From Verrucomicrobiia bacterium (GTDB taxonomy: Bacteria > Verrucomicrobiota > Verrucomicrobiia > Limisphaerales > DSYF01): a stretch of 64,000 nt of DNA. Location: positions 1 to 64,000 of the forward strand of contig DASTWL010000033.1 of assembly GCA_035765895.1 (NCBI GenBank), written 5' to 3'. The translations under genes and the position numbers were made by a program. Below, one piece after another: positions 17,479 through 27,000 of the stretch (positions are counted from its first letter, which is position 1; each line of letters begins with the position of its first letter). The notes beneath the pieces are model-generated. The model searched no databases. It was not told the origin of the DNA and was given only the letters and a program-made list of their open reading frames with translations.

Positions 17479-19023
17479 ATGGGGAAAATTCGTCGCGCCC
17501 TTCTTTCCGTCTCGGACAAACATGGCCTGGTGCCGTTCGCGCAAACACTCGCGGCTGCCGGCGTTGAACTGATTTCCACCGGTGGCACGGCCAAGGCCCT
17601 GCGGGAGGCAGGCCTGACCGTCAAGGACATCAGCGAACACACCGGCTTTCCCGAAATGCTCGACGGCCGCGTCAAAACGCTTCATCCGAAGGTCCACGGC
17701 GGGCTGCTCTACATTCGCGGGAATGCCGATCACGAAGCCGCCGTCGCCCAGCACGGCATCGCCCCCATCAATCTCGTGGTCGTCAACCTTTACCCGTTCG
17801 AGGCCACCGTGGCCAAACCGGGAGTCGCCTTGCACGAGGCGATCGAAAACATCGACATCGGCGGACCATCCATGCTGCGGAGCGCCGCGAAGAACCACGA
17901 CAGCGTGACGGTGATTGTGGATCCGGCCGATTACGACGCGGTCGCGACGCAAATCAAGGAAACCGGTGACACCACGCTGGCATTGCGGCGTTCGCTCGCG
18001 GCCAAGGTGTATGCCCGCACGGCAGCCTACGACGCCGCGATTGCGGCGCATTTGAGCAAGGAATTTGGCGGCGCCGCCCTGCCCGCCACCCTGACCTTGA
18101 GCGCAAAACAGGCACAACCCTTGCGATACGGCGAAAACCCCCACCAGCAGGCCAGCCTTTACGGAAAGTTTCACGACTACTTCCAACAGCTCCATGGCAA
18201 GGAACTTTCCTACAACAACATTCTCGATCTGACGGCGGCCGCGGCCCTCATCACGGAATTCCGCGCAGAACCGCCAACCCTCGCCATCTTGAAGCACACC
18301 AACCCGTGCGGCGTCGGCCAGGGCGGCACCTTGCGCGAAGCGTGGGACAATGCCTATGCCACCGACCGGCAGGCCCCCTTTGGCGGCATCATCGCCGTGA
18401 ATCAGCCGTTGGACGGGCCCTGCGCCGAAGCCATTGCGGAGATTTTCAGCGAAGTGATTGTGGCGCCGGGCTTCACCCCGGAAGCACTGGCCATTCTCCA
18501 GAAGAAAAAGAACCTGCGGCTGCTGCAATTGATGAAGAGCCCGCTCGACGCGACCCCGTGGGACGTGCGCAGCGTCGGCGCCGATTCATTCCTGCTCCAA
18601 CAGCGCGATCTCAAGGAAATCCAGGCGGCCGATTTGAAAATCGTCACGCAGCGGGCGCCCAGCGACGCGGAACTGCGGGCCATGCTCTTTGGCTGGCGGG
18701 TGGTAAAGCACGTCAAATCCAACGCGATTATTTACTGTTCGGCAGACCGCACGTTGGGGATTGGCGCCGGACAAATGAGCCGGGTGGATGCCAGCCGCAT
18801 CGCGGTGTGGAAAGCCGGGGAAGCAGGACTGTCACTCAAGGGAAGCGTGGTGTGCAGCGACGCCTTCTTCCCCTTTCCGGACGGGCTGATCGCCGCCGCC
18901 GACGCCGGAGCCATGGCTGCCATCCAGCCCGGGGGCTCGGTGCGCGACCCGGAGGTCATTGCCGCTGCAGATCAACGCCACCTCGCCATGGCATTCACGG
19001 GCGCACGGCATTTCCGGCATTGA
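17479..19023 (+). CDS. purH: Bifunctional AICAR transformylase / IMP cyclohydrolase
   Basis: A 514-residue enzyme catalysing the last two steps of IMP synthesis. It has an N-terminal MGS-like cyclohydrolase domain (about 1-190, starting [14 protein letters not shown]) and a C-terminal transformylase domain with the catalytic KHTNPCG motif near 267 and the terminal ITGARHFRH-type ending (here [10 protein letters not shown]). Length is typical. A TTG start 13 codons upstream is open, but the ATG at 17479 fits the family start. Together with guaB, hpt and purU elsewhere in the window it serves purine supply. Confidence 0.97.
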   Translation: MGKIRRALLSVSDKHGLVPFAQTLAAAGVELISTGGTAKALREAGLTVKDISEHTGFPEMLDGRVKTLHPKVHGGLLYIRGNADHEAAVAQHGIAPINLVVVNLYPFEATVAKPGVALHEAIENIDIGGPSMLRSAAKNHDSVTVIVDPADYDAVATQIKETGDTTLALRRSLAAKVYARTAAYDAAIAAHLSKEFGGAALPATLTLSAKQAQPLRYGENPHQQASLYGKFHDYFQQLHGKELSYNNILDLTAAAALITEFRAEPPTLAILKHTNPCGVGQGGTLREAWDNAYATDRQAPFGGIIAVNQPLDGPCAEAIAEIFSEVIVAPGFTPEALAILQKKKNLRLLQLMKSPLDATPWDVRSVGADSFLLQQRDLKEIQAADLKIVTQRAPSDAELRAMLFGWRVVKHVKSNAIIYCSADRTLGIGAGQMSRVDASRIAVWKAGEAGLSLKGSVVCSDAFFPFPDGLIAAADAGAMAAIQPGGSVRDPEVIAAADQRHLAMAFTGARHFRH

Positions 19024-19045
19024 CCCCGAGCCGGCGGCGAACGTC

Positions 19046-19435
19046 TCAGCGTGAGAACTGGTAGATCAAGGCCACCTGCGCCAAGGTCACCGCAGCGATG
19101 CCGGCCCACACCAGAAACTCGCGCAGCCGGAAACCCGCCTGACGAGTTTCTGCGAGCCAGAATTGCAGCCGGGCGCCACCCATGGCGATAACATCGCCAT
19201 TGTGCAACCGCTGCTCCCGCACGGATTCGCCGTTGATGGTCAGCAGGGCTTCGCCTTGGGCCTGCGCCCAATAGCCTTCGCCTCGCTCGAATTGAACCGC
19301 AACATGCTCGTCCCAAACGCCCGGATCATCCACCACCATGTCCGCGTCCGGCGCACGCCCCACCCGGAAAGGAAAACGGCGGGCCACCGAAGTGCTGCCC
19401 GCCTGTTTGCCAGTTATGACTCGCAGTTGAATCAT
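19046..19435 (-). CDS. FHA-domain protein with C-terminal membrane helix, coupled to exopolysaccharide genes
   Basis: A 129-residue protein. Residues about 1-90 form a forkhead-associated fold (FRVGRAPDADMVVDDPGVWDEH, then INGESVREQRLHNGD). One membrane helix at the C-terminus (about 107-125) anchors it. The classic S-x-x-H becomes V-W-D-E-H, so phosphopeptide binding may be altered. Its ATG shares one base with the stop codon of the Wza-like gene (TGATG on the minus strand), which argues strongly for translational coupling with exopolysaccharide export. It may link Ser/Thr phosphorylation to export, but this is inference. Confidence 0.75.
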   Translation of the reverse strand: MIQLRVITGKQAGSTSVARRFPFRVGRAPDADMVVDDPGVWDEHVAVQFERGEGYWAQAQGEALLTINGESVREQRLHNGDVIAMGGARLQFWLAETRQAGFRLREFLVWAGIAAVTLAQVALIYQFSR

Positions 19436-20049
19436 CACCACCACTTTTTGGCGACATTGATCAGGTCCCCCGGATAAACGGGCAAGTCGAGTTCAGGCCG
19501 GTCCTGGGCCTTGTCGGCATTAATGGTGATCTTCTTGCCGTTGACGCGGGTCAGATAGACTTTTTTGTGATTCGCATAATCGGTGAAACCACCCGCAGTC
19601 TGGATGGCCTTCAGCACGGTCATGCCCTCGGTGTAAGGATAACGATTTGGCAGCCGGACTTCCCCACCGACAAAGACGAAACGCTCCTGGCCCGAAACCG
19701 TGATGTTCAAACTGGCCGTGTAGTAACCGCCTTGAATGTATTTGTCCCGAATCTCCCGTTGCAACTGGCCGGGGCTTTGGCCCGCCGCCTTGATGGAGCC
19801 GATGAACGTGAGCGTAATCGTGCCATCGTCCTTGATGCGCTCCTCGTGGGGCAGCGGTGGCACGTCGATGCCCGAGTAGGTGACCTTGACGAGGTCACCG
19901 ATGTTGAAGATGTCGTTTGTAACCGCGGCCCCGGCGGCGGCGCCGTCAAAATGCGGTTGCGGCGTGGTTCCACAGCCGGCGAACAGAAATGCCGCCAACG
20001 CCAACAACAGCAAGCCGGCCGTGTTCTTGATGATCTTCAATCTCGCCAT
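19435..20049 (-). CDS. Wza/BexD-type polysaccharide export lipoprotein
   Basis: A 204-residue periplasmic/outer-membrane lipoprotein. The signal peptide ends in a lipobox FAGC (Cys25). The Poly_export domain (about 45-130; DLVKVTYSGIDVPPLPHEERI) is followed by one SLBB-like domain (about 130-195; VFVGGEVRLPNRYPYTEGMTVLKAIQTAGG). E. coli Wza is about 380 residues with more SLBB repeats, so this is a short form similar to those of other verrucomicrobial and delta-proteobacterial clusters. A GAGGG ribosome site precedes the ATG. It lies between the Wzc-type kinase and the FHA gene. Confidence 0.88.
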   Translation of the reverse strand: MARLKIIKNTAGLLLLALAAFLFAGCGTTPQPHFDGAAAGAAVTNDIFNIGDLVKVTYSGIDVPPLPHEERIKDDGTITLTFIGSIKAAGQSPGQLQREIRDKYIQGGYYTASLNITVSGQERFVFVGGEVRLPNRYPYTEGMTVLKAIQTAGGFTDYANHKKVYLTRVNGKKITINADKAQDRPELDLPVYPGDLINVAKKWW

Positions 20050-20081
20050 GTTTCAAATCCCTCGCTTCTTCCGACAGCAAC

Positions 20082-22247
20082 TCAGTATTTTTGTTTGATC
20101 TCCACGCCACCCTTCTCGCCGGCCGGCTTTTTGGCAGCACCCTTTTCGTCCTCGTCCTCGTTCTTGGAGTAATAGTAGTCGTGGTAGTAGCCGCTGTAGT
20201 AGTAGTAGCTCTCGTCCTGCGACATGTTGATGTTGTTCAGCACGATGCCCACGAGATTACCGCCCACCTTTTCGATCATCTGCTTGGCGCGGATATTCAT
20301 CGGCTGTGGATACCGGCGGTATTGAATGACCTGCATGGTCATGTCCACTTCACTGGCCAGAATGGACGCGTCGCTCACCCCCATGATCGGCGGCGAATCG
20401 AAAAAGACAAAGTCGTAGCGCTGCTTGAGCTCGTGGATCAGCTCCTTCATCTGCGATGAGCTCAAAATGCCCAGCGAACTGCTCGGCAGTTTGCCGCTGG
20501 CCATGAAGTCGAACGACGGAATGCTGGTCGTTTGAATTACCTGCTCCAGTGTGTTTTGCTTCAGCAGGTAGTTCGTCAATCCGATGGAATTGGAAACCCC
20601 GACCATTTTGTGGAGCGTCGGGCGGCGCAAGTCGGAATCGACGATGATCACCCGATGGCCGCTTTGGGCGAAAATCGTCGCCAAGTTGAACACGGTGGTC
20701 GATTTGCCTTCGCCTGCGCCGGCGCTGACCACGCACATGCAATTGCGCTTTTCATCCTTGCGGGAGAAAAGAATGTTCGTGCGCAACACCCGATAGGCCT
20801 CGGCGTGCGGACTTTCCGCCCCCTCCTTGATCAGCAAGCCGACGTTCTGTGGAATGACCCCAAGCACCGGCGCCTGCAATGCCCGCTCAACGTCGTCAAT
20901 GGTCTTCACGCTCGTATCGAGGTATTCAATGAAGAACGCCAGGCCGATGCCCACCACCAGCCCGACCACCACGCCGAGCGCGATGTTGAGCGGCTTGTTG
21001 GGGCGATCAGGCCGGGCTTGAACGACCGCGCGATTCATGATTTCCACCATGCCGCTGCGGGGAAGTGAAACATCGACTTTTTCCGCGGAGAGCCGGGTTT
21101 CCAGAATTTTTTGGAAGTTGAGAAGCACCTCGAGCTCCCGCTTCTTGTCCCAATAGGGACGGGTCTCGGAGGCGCGTTTGATGTCGGCATTCTTGGCGTC
21201 GGTGAGCATCTTGCGGAGCGATTCCACCTTGGCCTTCATCGTTTCCACGGTGGCTTCCTGCCCGACCAATATCCCATCAATTCGATCATCCAATTTTTGG
21301 GTCAGCTCGCTCACCAGTTTCTCCGCGTTCTGATAGGTGGCGGAATTGGTGCCGTAATCCTTCGAAACCTTGATGAGCGCCTGCTGGGCGAGGTTGAGCT
21401 GCGAACTGAGTTCGGTGAACTGGGTGTCGGGCACCACATTGGGAATGGCTTTACGCAGTTCCCCCCGGCTGAAGGACTTGAGGATGCGCAGCTTGGTCTC
21501 TTCTCCCTGATATTGAGATTCACCTTCAGTGAGCAGGCCGTTCAAATGTTGCACCGTGGTGAAATCCAATGAGGGCGCCGGGCCGGTGCCTGCTGCGTCC
21601 GCATCGCTGATTTCGTATTTTTGGCGCAATTCAGCGAGCTCCTGGCTGGCCTTGGTTATCTTGTCCTGCTGCTCCTGAAAGCGTGCCTCCAAAGCTTTGA
21701 TACCACCCTCCGACGCGTTGCGAATCTGCAGCAGGCGATAGTCGCGATACGCTTCCGCAATGGCATTGGCCAGGTCAGCCGCCTCTTGCGCGTTGTCACT
21801 GTAAACCCCGATGTCAATGAACATCGTGTTGCGCACCGGACTGAGATTCATGTTCTTGCGCAGAATCATCAGTGTGTCGGTCTGCTTCAGCGGCTTGCCA
21901 TTGTTATACTTGCGGCCCCACTTGTTGTTCAGGTCAAAGCGGGCAATGACATTGGTCAGAATGGCCTCGGACTTGATGGCTTCAAATTCCGTCTGGATGA
22001 AGTAAGGGTCATACACTCCCGGATTGCGAGTCCCGGTGAAGGAGGTGATGTCGGTCACATCACGATCGATTTTAATGCTGGCCGTGCTCAGGTAGTATTC
22101 GGGCAGCACGAAGGTGACCAGCGTGGCCGTAATGAGAACCAGCAAAAAAACCGCGAGAATAACGGTTTTACGAATGCGAATGATCCGCCAATAGTCGAGA
22201 AAGTGAAGCTTGTTCTCTGGCGCAGCCGGGGCGTTCAACGGGTCCAT
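20082..22247 (-). CDS. Wzz/Wzc-type chain-length determinant and tyrosine autokinase
   Basis: A 721-residue inner-membrane protein that controls exopolysaccharide polymerisation and export. A Wzz domain lies at about 15-110 with a first helix near 27-50 and a long coiled periplasmic region (about 190-400). A second helix is at about 440-462 (ALGVVVGLVVGIGLAFF). The cytosolic BY-kinase domain carries Walker A (SAGAGEGKST, near 510-520), Walker A' (VIIVDSDLRRP) and Walker B (VFFDSPPI). A Tyr cluster (ESYYYYSGYYHDYYYS) near the C-terminus is the autophosphorylation tail. A terminator-like hairpin lies directly before the ATG. Confidence 0.93.
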   Translation of the reverse strand: MDPLNAPAAPENKLHFLDYWRIIRIRKTVILAVFLLVLITATLVTFVLPEYYLSTASIKIDRDVTDITSFTGTRNPGVYDPYFIQTEFEAIKSEAILTNVIARFDLNNKWGRKYNNGKPLKQTDTLMILRKNMNLSPVRNTMFIDIGVYSDNAQEAADLANAIAEAYRDYRLLQIRNASEGGIKALEARFQEQQDKITKASQELAELRQKYEISDADAAGTGPAPSLDFTTVQHLNGLLTEGESQYQGEETKLRILKSFSRGELRKAIPNVVPDTQFTELSSQLNLAQQALIKVSKDYGTNSATYQNAEKLVSELTQKLDDRIDGILVGQEATVETMKAKVESLRKMLTDAKNADIKRASETRPYWDKKRELEVLLNFQKILETRLSAEKVDVSLPRSGMVEIMNRAVVQARPDRPNKPLNIALGVVVGLVVGIGLAFFIEYLDTSVKTIDDVERALQAPVLGVIPQNVGLLIKEGAESPHAEAYRVLRTNILFSRKDEKRNCMCVVSAGAGEGKSTTVFNLATIFAQSGHRVIIVDSDLRRPTLHKMVGVSNSIGLTNYLLKQNTLEQVIQTTSIPSFDFMASGKLPSSSLGILSSSQMKELIHELKQRYDFVFFDSPPIMGVSDASILASEVDMTMQVIQYRRYPQPMNIRAKQMIEKVGGNLVGIVLNNINMSQDESYYYYSGYYHDYYYSKNEDEDEKGAAKKPAGEKGGVEIKQKY

Positions 22248-22249
22248 AT

Positions 22250-22285
22250 AAAAAACGAGGGGGCTAGCCTGTCAGTGCTGCCCCC
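22250..22285 (-). terminator. Terminator-like hairpin immediately upstream of the Wzc-type gene
   Basis: On the minus strand a 6-bp stem GGGGGC/GCCCCC (22285-22280 with 22264-22259) encloses a 15-base loop and is followed by a T6 run (22255-22250) that ends two bases before the ATG at 22247. It could end transcripts of the barrel gene or act as an attenuator inside the operon. No ribosome-binding sequence lies between the hairpin and the ATG. Confidence 0.6.
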
Positions 22286-22307
22286 CACGGTAAACATCTT
22301 TCTTCGG

Positions 22308-23600
22308 TTAATAAGTGGCGGTCACGCCCAAATAGACACGGTTGCGGTCGTAGTCGCGGCCCGGAATGTCAGAACTGAGGTTGCTGAAGTTGTAGCCCAC
22401 TTCGCCCGCGAGATGGCGGTTGAACTGGTAGGTCAGACCCACGCCCGCGTCGAGGAAGTTGTCGGTCTGGCCATCATAAAGGCCGCCGTTGAAATCCGAA
22501 TTCTGCCATTGAACGGAGGCATTGCCTGAAATTTTCGCATCAAACTTGTGGTGGATGGAACCGTAAACCACGGACGACTGCTGGTCGGCAGTGACTTTGC
22601 CCGAAGCATCCGGCGCAAGGATGTCGGTCTGATTGCGTGAATGGGTGAAGCCGATTTCCACGCTGCTGCCCGGCAGATACGCGTAGTTCAGGCTGACACT
22701 GCCGTAGGGGCTGGTGGCACTGTTATTCGCCGGATCATTGTAATAGTCGGTCCATTGACCGCCACCACGAACCGAAAGCACCAAGTCCTTCGAAAAGTTT
22801 TGGTCGATGCCGCCGTAAACATAATGCGACCGGTTGTTGCGCAGCTTGCTGGTTTGAAACCCTGCGGACGGACCAATCGGAATGAAGGTGATGGTTTCGT
22901 CGCTCTGATAATCGACCTGACCGTAGTTGTAGCCCAAAACAAACACCGTTTCGGGCTGCACCTGCCAACGCAGATTCGCGAGCACCAGATGTTCAATACG
23001 GTCCAACAAACCAGAGAGGCTGGGCGTTACAAAATTGCCGCCGCTGTTTTCGTAATCGTAGTAATTATTTTGATACCCGACAACAAAGCCCAACTGCCGG
23101 GTCAACGCGCCATTGAGCAAGGCCTCACCGTGATTGTGAATGTTGTTGCCCTGAATGCGGTAGGGGAGCGTGATGGGCCCGGAAGTCAGCAGTTCCGGTT
23201 CTTGGGCCACCACGAACGAATCGCGCACGCTCACCGAATAACGCTCGTTGAACCGGTGCAGCAACGACGCGTCGATTTGATGGGACTGATCCCAAGCGTT
23301 GTTGTCGGAATTGACATCCGAGCGGTCCGCATACCATGTGGCGCCGTAAGTGTATTTCAGATCAATGTCCGTCTGATCGAGTGGCAATTTCAACGCCACC
23401 GACGGACTGATGGAAATGCCAAAACTGTCCCGCTCGTAACCCTTCGGCGCGGTGATGTAGTTGTCATCGTAAAACCCGCGCAACGTTGCCGAAACGCTCC
23501 AAGGTTTGGACGAATCCGCCGCGTCGCTACCCGCCGCTTGCACATGAGCGGCCGTTGCTCCCACGGCGACAATTCCAACGGACGCAAGGATCTTTTTCAT
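22308..23600 (-). CDS. Outer-membrane beta-barrel protein of the exopolysaccharide operon
   Basis: A 430-residue protein with a signal peptide (about 1-22, ending HVQA) and a barrel made of repeated amphipathic strands. It ends in LGVTATY, an aromatic C-terminus typical of outer-membrane barrels. It resembles OMP_b-brl_2/EpsL-type proteins found beside polysaccharide export genes. It is first in the minus-strand group with the kinase, the Wza-like lipoprotein and the FHA gene, and a sigma70-like promoter lies about 55 bases upstream. It is probably the outer-membrane partner of this secretion set. Confidence 0.75.
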   Translation of the reverse strand: MKKILASVGIVAVGATAAHVQAAGSDAADSSKPWSVSATLRGFYDDNYITAPKGYERDSFGISISPSVALKLPLDQTDIDLKYTYGATWYADRSDVNSDNNAWDQSHQIDASLLHRFNERYSVSVRDSFVVAQEPELLTSGPITLPYRIQGNNIHNHGEALLNGALTRQLGFVVGYQNNYYDYENSGGNFVTPSLSGLLDRIEHLVLANLRWQVQPETVFVLGYNYGQVDYQSDETITFIPIGPSAGFQTSKLRNNRSHYVYGGIDQNFSKDLVLSVRGGGQWTDYYNDPANNSATSPYGSVSLNYAYLPGSSVEIGFTHSRNQTDILAPDASGKVTADQQSSVVYGSIHHKFDAKISGNASVQWQNSDFNGGLYDGQTDNFLDAGVGLTYQFNRHLAGEVGYNFSNLSSDIPGRDYDRNRVYLGVTATY

Positions 23601-23652
23601 AAGCTTCTAACGGTTTGCTGTTCCGGCAACTAGGTGACAAAAACTCCCCATC

Positions 23653-23682
23653 GTTGTATCTGCTCTTCCAGGATTTTGTCAA
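23653..23682 (-). promoter_or_regulatory. Putative promoter of the exopolysaccharide operon
   Basis: On the minus strand TTGACA (23682-23677, perfect) is followed after 18 bases by TACAAC (23658-23653, four of six). The rest of the 290-base gap 23601-23890 shows no gene. Confidence 0.5.
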
Positions 23683-23890
23683 ACTAAACTTCGAGCGAAT
23701 CAAGCATTTAGGTTTAACCCGCCTCGGGCACTGAGAGTTGCTGTTTATTGCTCCTCCAGCGCCAATAAAAACCCATCGAAAGGGCCTCACCCAACTTCGA
23801 GCCGCATGATTTTTCCTCATCGCACCTCACAACCGCCCAACGAACTTCCCAAGGAAGCCTTTGGACTCAACCGATGCGTGAAGGATGGCG

Positions 23891-24676
23891 TCACTGTGCC
23901 GGAATGTTGATCGTTTGTCCAACCTTCATTCGCCGGGGGTCAAGCCCGGGGTTGGCGGCAACCAGCGATTCAAGCCTGACTCCGTATTTTTTCGCAATCG
24001 CCGTTAGTGTTTCTCCGGATTTGACGGCGTAGGTGCGTGCTGCTGTGGCACCGACAGACCGGCTGGGCGGATCACTGGCGGCACTTGAGGAATTTGCCGT
24101 AGCCCCAGCAGCCCCCGAAACCGCCGGCGTGCGCGGGCCGACCGAATGCTCCGGCGGGCGGGTTTCCACCGAGCCGCTGGCTACCCGCGCCCGGGTCTGC
24201 CGGGCATAATAGGCGCGCCATTGATCGAGTTCTGCGCGCAACTGCTTGTTTTCCTCGGCCAGCTTGTCGAACTCTTTTTGCAGGTTCTGGGTCACGGGAG
24301 CGAAGGCGGCCGTTTTGGACAGCTCCATTTTATCGGCGGTCACACGCTCCTTGACGATTTGTGAATATTCGGAAGCGGGCCGCAGCTTCAAGAAGCGTTC
24401 AAAGTGGTAGATCGCCGCAGCGTAGTCGGTTTCCTTTTCGTAAAGCAGCCCGAGTTCAAAATGAGCAGAGCCATTCTGTGGATTGACTTCCAGCGCCTTC
24501 TCAAAGGCTTCGATCGCACCCTTGTAGTCGAGCGCGTTCTCGCGTGCCTTGCCCGTCAGGAAGTGCGGCTCTTTTTGTTCATCCAAAGGCCCCTGACTGG
24601 AAGGCAGGCACCCGCACAGCGAAGCGCACAACGCGAGGCCCACGAACCAGTGGCGGAAACCCGTCTTCAAAAACAT
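23891..24676 (-). CDS. TPR and LysM lipoprotein
   Basis: A 261-residue protein with a lipoprotein signal (lipobox SLCGC, about residue 23). Two to three TPR units follow at about 40-115 (YKGAIEAFEKALEVNPQNGSAHFELGLLYEKETDYAAAIYHFERFL in consecutive helices). A short coiled coil lies at about 135-160 and a Ser/Pro/Ala linker at about 170-215. A C-terminal LysM domain (about 217-260; YAVKSGETLTAIAKKYGV) binds peptidoglycan. It is probably an envelope scaffold attached to the cell wall. It is the last gene of the minus-strand run from 28.8 kb. Confidence 0.85.
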   Translation of the reverse strand: MFLKTGFRHWFVGLALCASLCGCLPSSQGPLDEQKEPHFLTGKARENALDYKGAIEAFEKALEVNPQNGSAHFELGLLYEKETDYAAAIYHFERFLKLRPASEYSQIVKERVTADKMELSKTAAFAPVTQNLQKEFDKLAEENKQLRAELDQWRAYYARQTRARVASGSVETRPPEHSVGPRTPAVSGAAGATANSSSAASDPPSRSVGATAARTYAVKSGETLTAIAKKYGVRLESLVAANPGLDPRRMKVGQTINIPAQ

Positions 24677-24740
24677 GCCGCGAACGTAAACAATGGCCAG
24701 AGGGCGTGCAATCGCAGGTTGTTCGCAGCCGTCAGTTCCG

Positions 24741-25574
24741 TCACGGAGGGCCGGCAAAGGGATTCTTGGCCGGACCCGGCACCTCGGCGACTCGCGGCAG
24801 GAAGAGCGGGCCGACGAACAGATAAACCCACGCGATCACAAGGTGCAGGCAGAATGCCAGCCCCAGACGGATGAAATCCAGCCACTGCAATCCGTAAAGC
24901 AGGATGGCCGCCGCCATCAGCAGGGCGCCGGGCATCAACGCCGCACCAGCCAGGCGCCAGCTTCCGCCCCACGACAGTTCGCGATTCAAGAAAAACGCCA
25001 CCAGCCAGGCCGGCACGAAATACACCGTGGCCAGCACCGCCCAACTGCAAAACAAATACAACCCCGCGCCCAACACCGCCAAGGCGATCAGGAACGGCTC
25101 CCGCGCCTCCCACCATGGCCCCAAATTGGAACGGCTGAACGCAATCACATATCCGCGTGGATAGCCGGTGTTCAGCAACCGCGGCAGGTGGAGCGTTCCA
25201 AGCAAGGAAGACACCTGCCAGTCATGCCGGCCAAATTCAATCCGGACGGGCGAGGTTGTTGTCGCCTGGCCGGTGTGGTCCAGATCGACGGCAATGGACA
25301 AAAAGTGATTTTCCGCCAGAACGCACGGTGACTCGCGCGGCCACAACAGGGTTCCATCCTTGATCTGCGATTGCTCCGGCAGATTGGCAATGGCCGCGCC
25401 GATCGTGGGGAACCATACGACCCAGAGGAACCAGCCCACCGCTCCGGCCGCCCCCAGCGCCACGATGAACTGCACCAGGAACAGACGGCTCCACCGCGCC
25501 CGGGCAAATGCGGCGACCCCCCGGGGCGTCAGCGGAAGCCAAGCGGTCTTGGGAACCAAGGCTGGCAAGTTCAT
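24741..25574 (-). CDS. Polytopic membrane protein of unknown function
   Basis: A 277-residue protein with about five membrane helices: one near residue 35-58 (LFLVQFIVALGAAGAVGWFLW), a soluble loop of about 100 residues, then helices at about 160-185, 183-202, 220-240 and 240-262. The loop is probably periplasmic. No family is recognised. An upstream in-frame ATG exists 21 bases earlier, but the start at 25574 is preferred. It is co-directional with the neighbouring small protein (gap 49 bases). Confidence 0.6.
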   Translation of the reverse strand: MNLPALVPKTAWLPLTPRGVAAFARARWSRLFLVQFIVALGAAGAVGWFLWVVWFPTIGAAIANLPEQSQIKDGTLLWPRESPCVLAENHFLSIAVDLDHTGQATTTSPVRIEFGRHDWQVSSLLGTLHLPRLLNTGYPRGYVIAFSRSNLGPWWEAREPFLIALAVLGAGLYLFCSWAVLATVYFVPAWLVAFFLNRELSWGGSWRLAGAALMPGALLMAAAILLYGLQWLDFIRLGLAFCLHLVIAWVYLFVGPLFLPRVAEVPGPAKNPFAGPP

Positions 25575-25623
25575 GGCAATGGCGGAGCAGCCCACCCCGC
25601 TGGCGATGGCGGCCGGCCGCGCC

Positions 25624-26067
25624 TCAACCGGCGGCCGGCCCGCTGGCGGGCGCCGGCGATGGCGTGTTGGGCGGCGGAGCCAGAATCACCGGCACCGGAT
25701 AGCGGAGCTTCATGACATCATCGACCAGCACTTCGACGTAGTAGGTGCCCGCGGTCTTGAACTCGACTTGCGTCAACACCGTGACATTCGTCGCGTGCAT
25801 GCTGGGCTCCGGCAGTGCGAACCGCACCTCGCCCTTGCGCAAAACCGTCGTCTGATCCGGCCCGATCAGCCGCACACTTTCCACAAACTGCCCCACCCCG
25901 GCGGTCCACCGGTTGAAGATGCTCAGTTTAAACGCCATCACCGGCACCTGTGGCACGCGGATGTAGTTGATGACACCGAGCAGAATGAAATTACCGGTGA
26001 CTTCCTGACGCACGTCTTCGCACAGCAGCGAGCATTGCAGGTCGGGCAGAATTCGGGAGGCTTGCAT
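25624..26067 (-). CDS. Soluble protein of unknown function with Pro/Ala-rich tail
   Basis: A 147-residue protein, mostly beta strands (FILLGVINYIRVPQVPVMAF, then TYYVEVLVDDVMKLRYPVPVIL), ending in a low-complexity Pro/Ala tail from about 130. No signal peptide. The fold looks like a C2/immunoglobulin-type sandwich, but I do not recognise the family with confidence. It lies 46 bases after folD on the same strand. Confidence 0.6.
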   Translation of the reverse strand: MQASRILPDLQCSLLCEDVRQEVTGNFILLGVINYIRVPQVPVMAFKLSIFNRWTAGVGQFVESVRLIGPDQTTVLRKGEVRFALPEPSMHATNVTVLTQVEFKTAGTYYVEVLVDDVMKLRYPVPVILAPPPNTPSPAPASGPAAG

Positions 26068-26113
26068 GAATGGATGAATCGTTGTGGGGTATGAACTGCG
26101 ATAAAAAAGCGGC

Positions 26114-26998
26114 CTAGCGCATGGCCATTTCAGCGGCGCGCACTGTGTTTTGCATGAGCATGGCGATGGTCATGGGACCAACCCCACCCGGGTTCGGCGT
26201 AATTAGACCAGCAATGGGCTGCACTTCGGCAAACGCCACGTCGCCCACGAGTCTGGTGCCCGTCTTGGATGCAGGATCGGGAATGCGATTCACCCCCACG
26301 TCCATTACGACCGCGCCGGGCTTGACCATGTCCGCCTTCACAAACTCGGCCACGCCCATCGCCGCCACGATGATGTCCGCCCGGCGGCAGTGCACCTTGA
26401 TGTCGCGGGTGGCCGAATGACATAGCGTTACCGTGGCGTTGGCGTGCCGGCCCTTCTGGCAAAGCATGGCTGCCATCGGTTTGCCCACAATGTTGCCACG
26501 CCCCAGAATCACCACCTCGGCGCCCTCGATTTTCACACCGGCCCGCACGAGCAGTTCCCGCACACCCGCCGGCGTGCAGGGCTGAAACCCATCAGGGTCG
26601 CCCAGCATCAACCTGCCCACGTTCATCGGATGAAAGCCATCCACATCCTTCGTCGGCAGCACGGTGGCATAAACCACTTCCTGACGGATGTGCCTGGGCA
26701 GGGGCGCCTGCACCAGAATGCCGTGCACGCGCGGGTCCGCATTCAAGCGATGCAACAACGCCAGCAATTCGCCTTCGCTGGTCTGTTCCGGCAGGACGTG
26801 CGTCTCGGAATGAATGCCCAGCTCGGTGGACGTCTTTTCCTTGCGCCCAACGTAAACCTTCGACGCCGGATCCTCGCCCACCCGGACGAACGCCAAGCCC
26901 GGCTGCACGCCACGCGCCGTGAGCGCGTTCACCCGTGCCGTCAATTCATGGAGGATTTGGGCCGAGATGGCGCGACCATCGATCAGGTTCGCGGCCAT
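26114..26998 (-). CDS. folD: Methylenetetrahydrofolate dehydrogenase / cyclohydrolase
   Basis: A 294-residue bifunctional enzyme that interconverts 5,10-methylene- and 10-formyl-tetrahydrofolate using NADP. The catalytic Y-x3-K motif (KVYVGRKEK), the second signature (GILVQAPLPRHI with PTKDVDGFHP) and the Rossmann motif (VVILGRGNIVGKPMAAML) are all visible. Length is typical. It begins two bases after the stop of the SH3 protein gene, so the two are co-transcribed. It supplies formyl groups used by PurH and released by PurU, both in this window. Confidence 0.96.
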   Translation of the reverse strand: MAANLIDGRAISAQILHELTARVNALTARGVQPGLAFVRVGEDPASKVYVGRKEKTSTELGIHSETHVLPEQTSEGELLALLHRLNADPRVHGILVQAPLPRHIRQEVVYATVLPTKDVDGFHPMNVGRLMLGDPDGFQPCTPAGVRELLVRAGVKIEGAEVVILGRGNIVGKPMAAMLCQKGRHANATVTLCHSATRDIKVHCRRADIIVAAMGVAEFVKADMVKPGAVVMDVGVNRIPDPASKTGTRLVGDVAFAEVQPIAGLITPNPGGVGPMTIAMLMQNTVRAAEMAMR

Positions 26999-27000
26999 TG

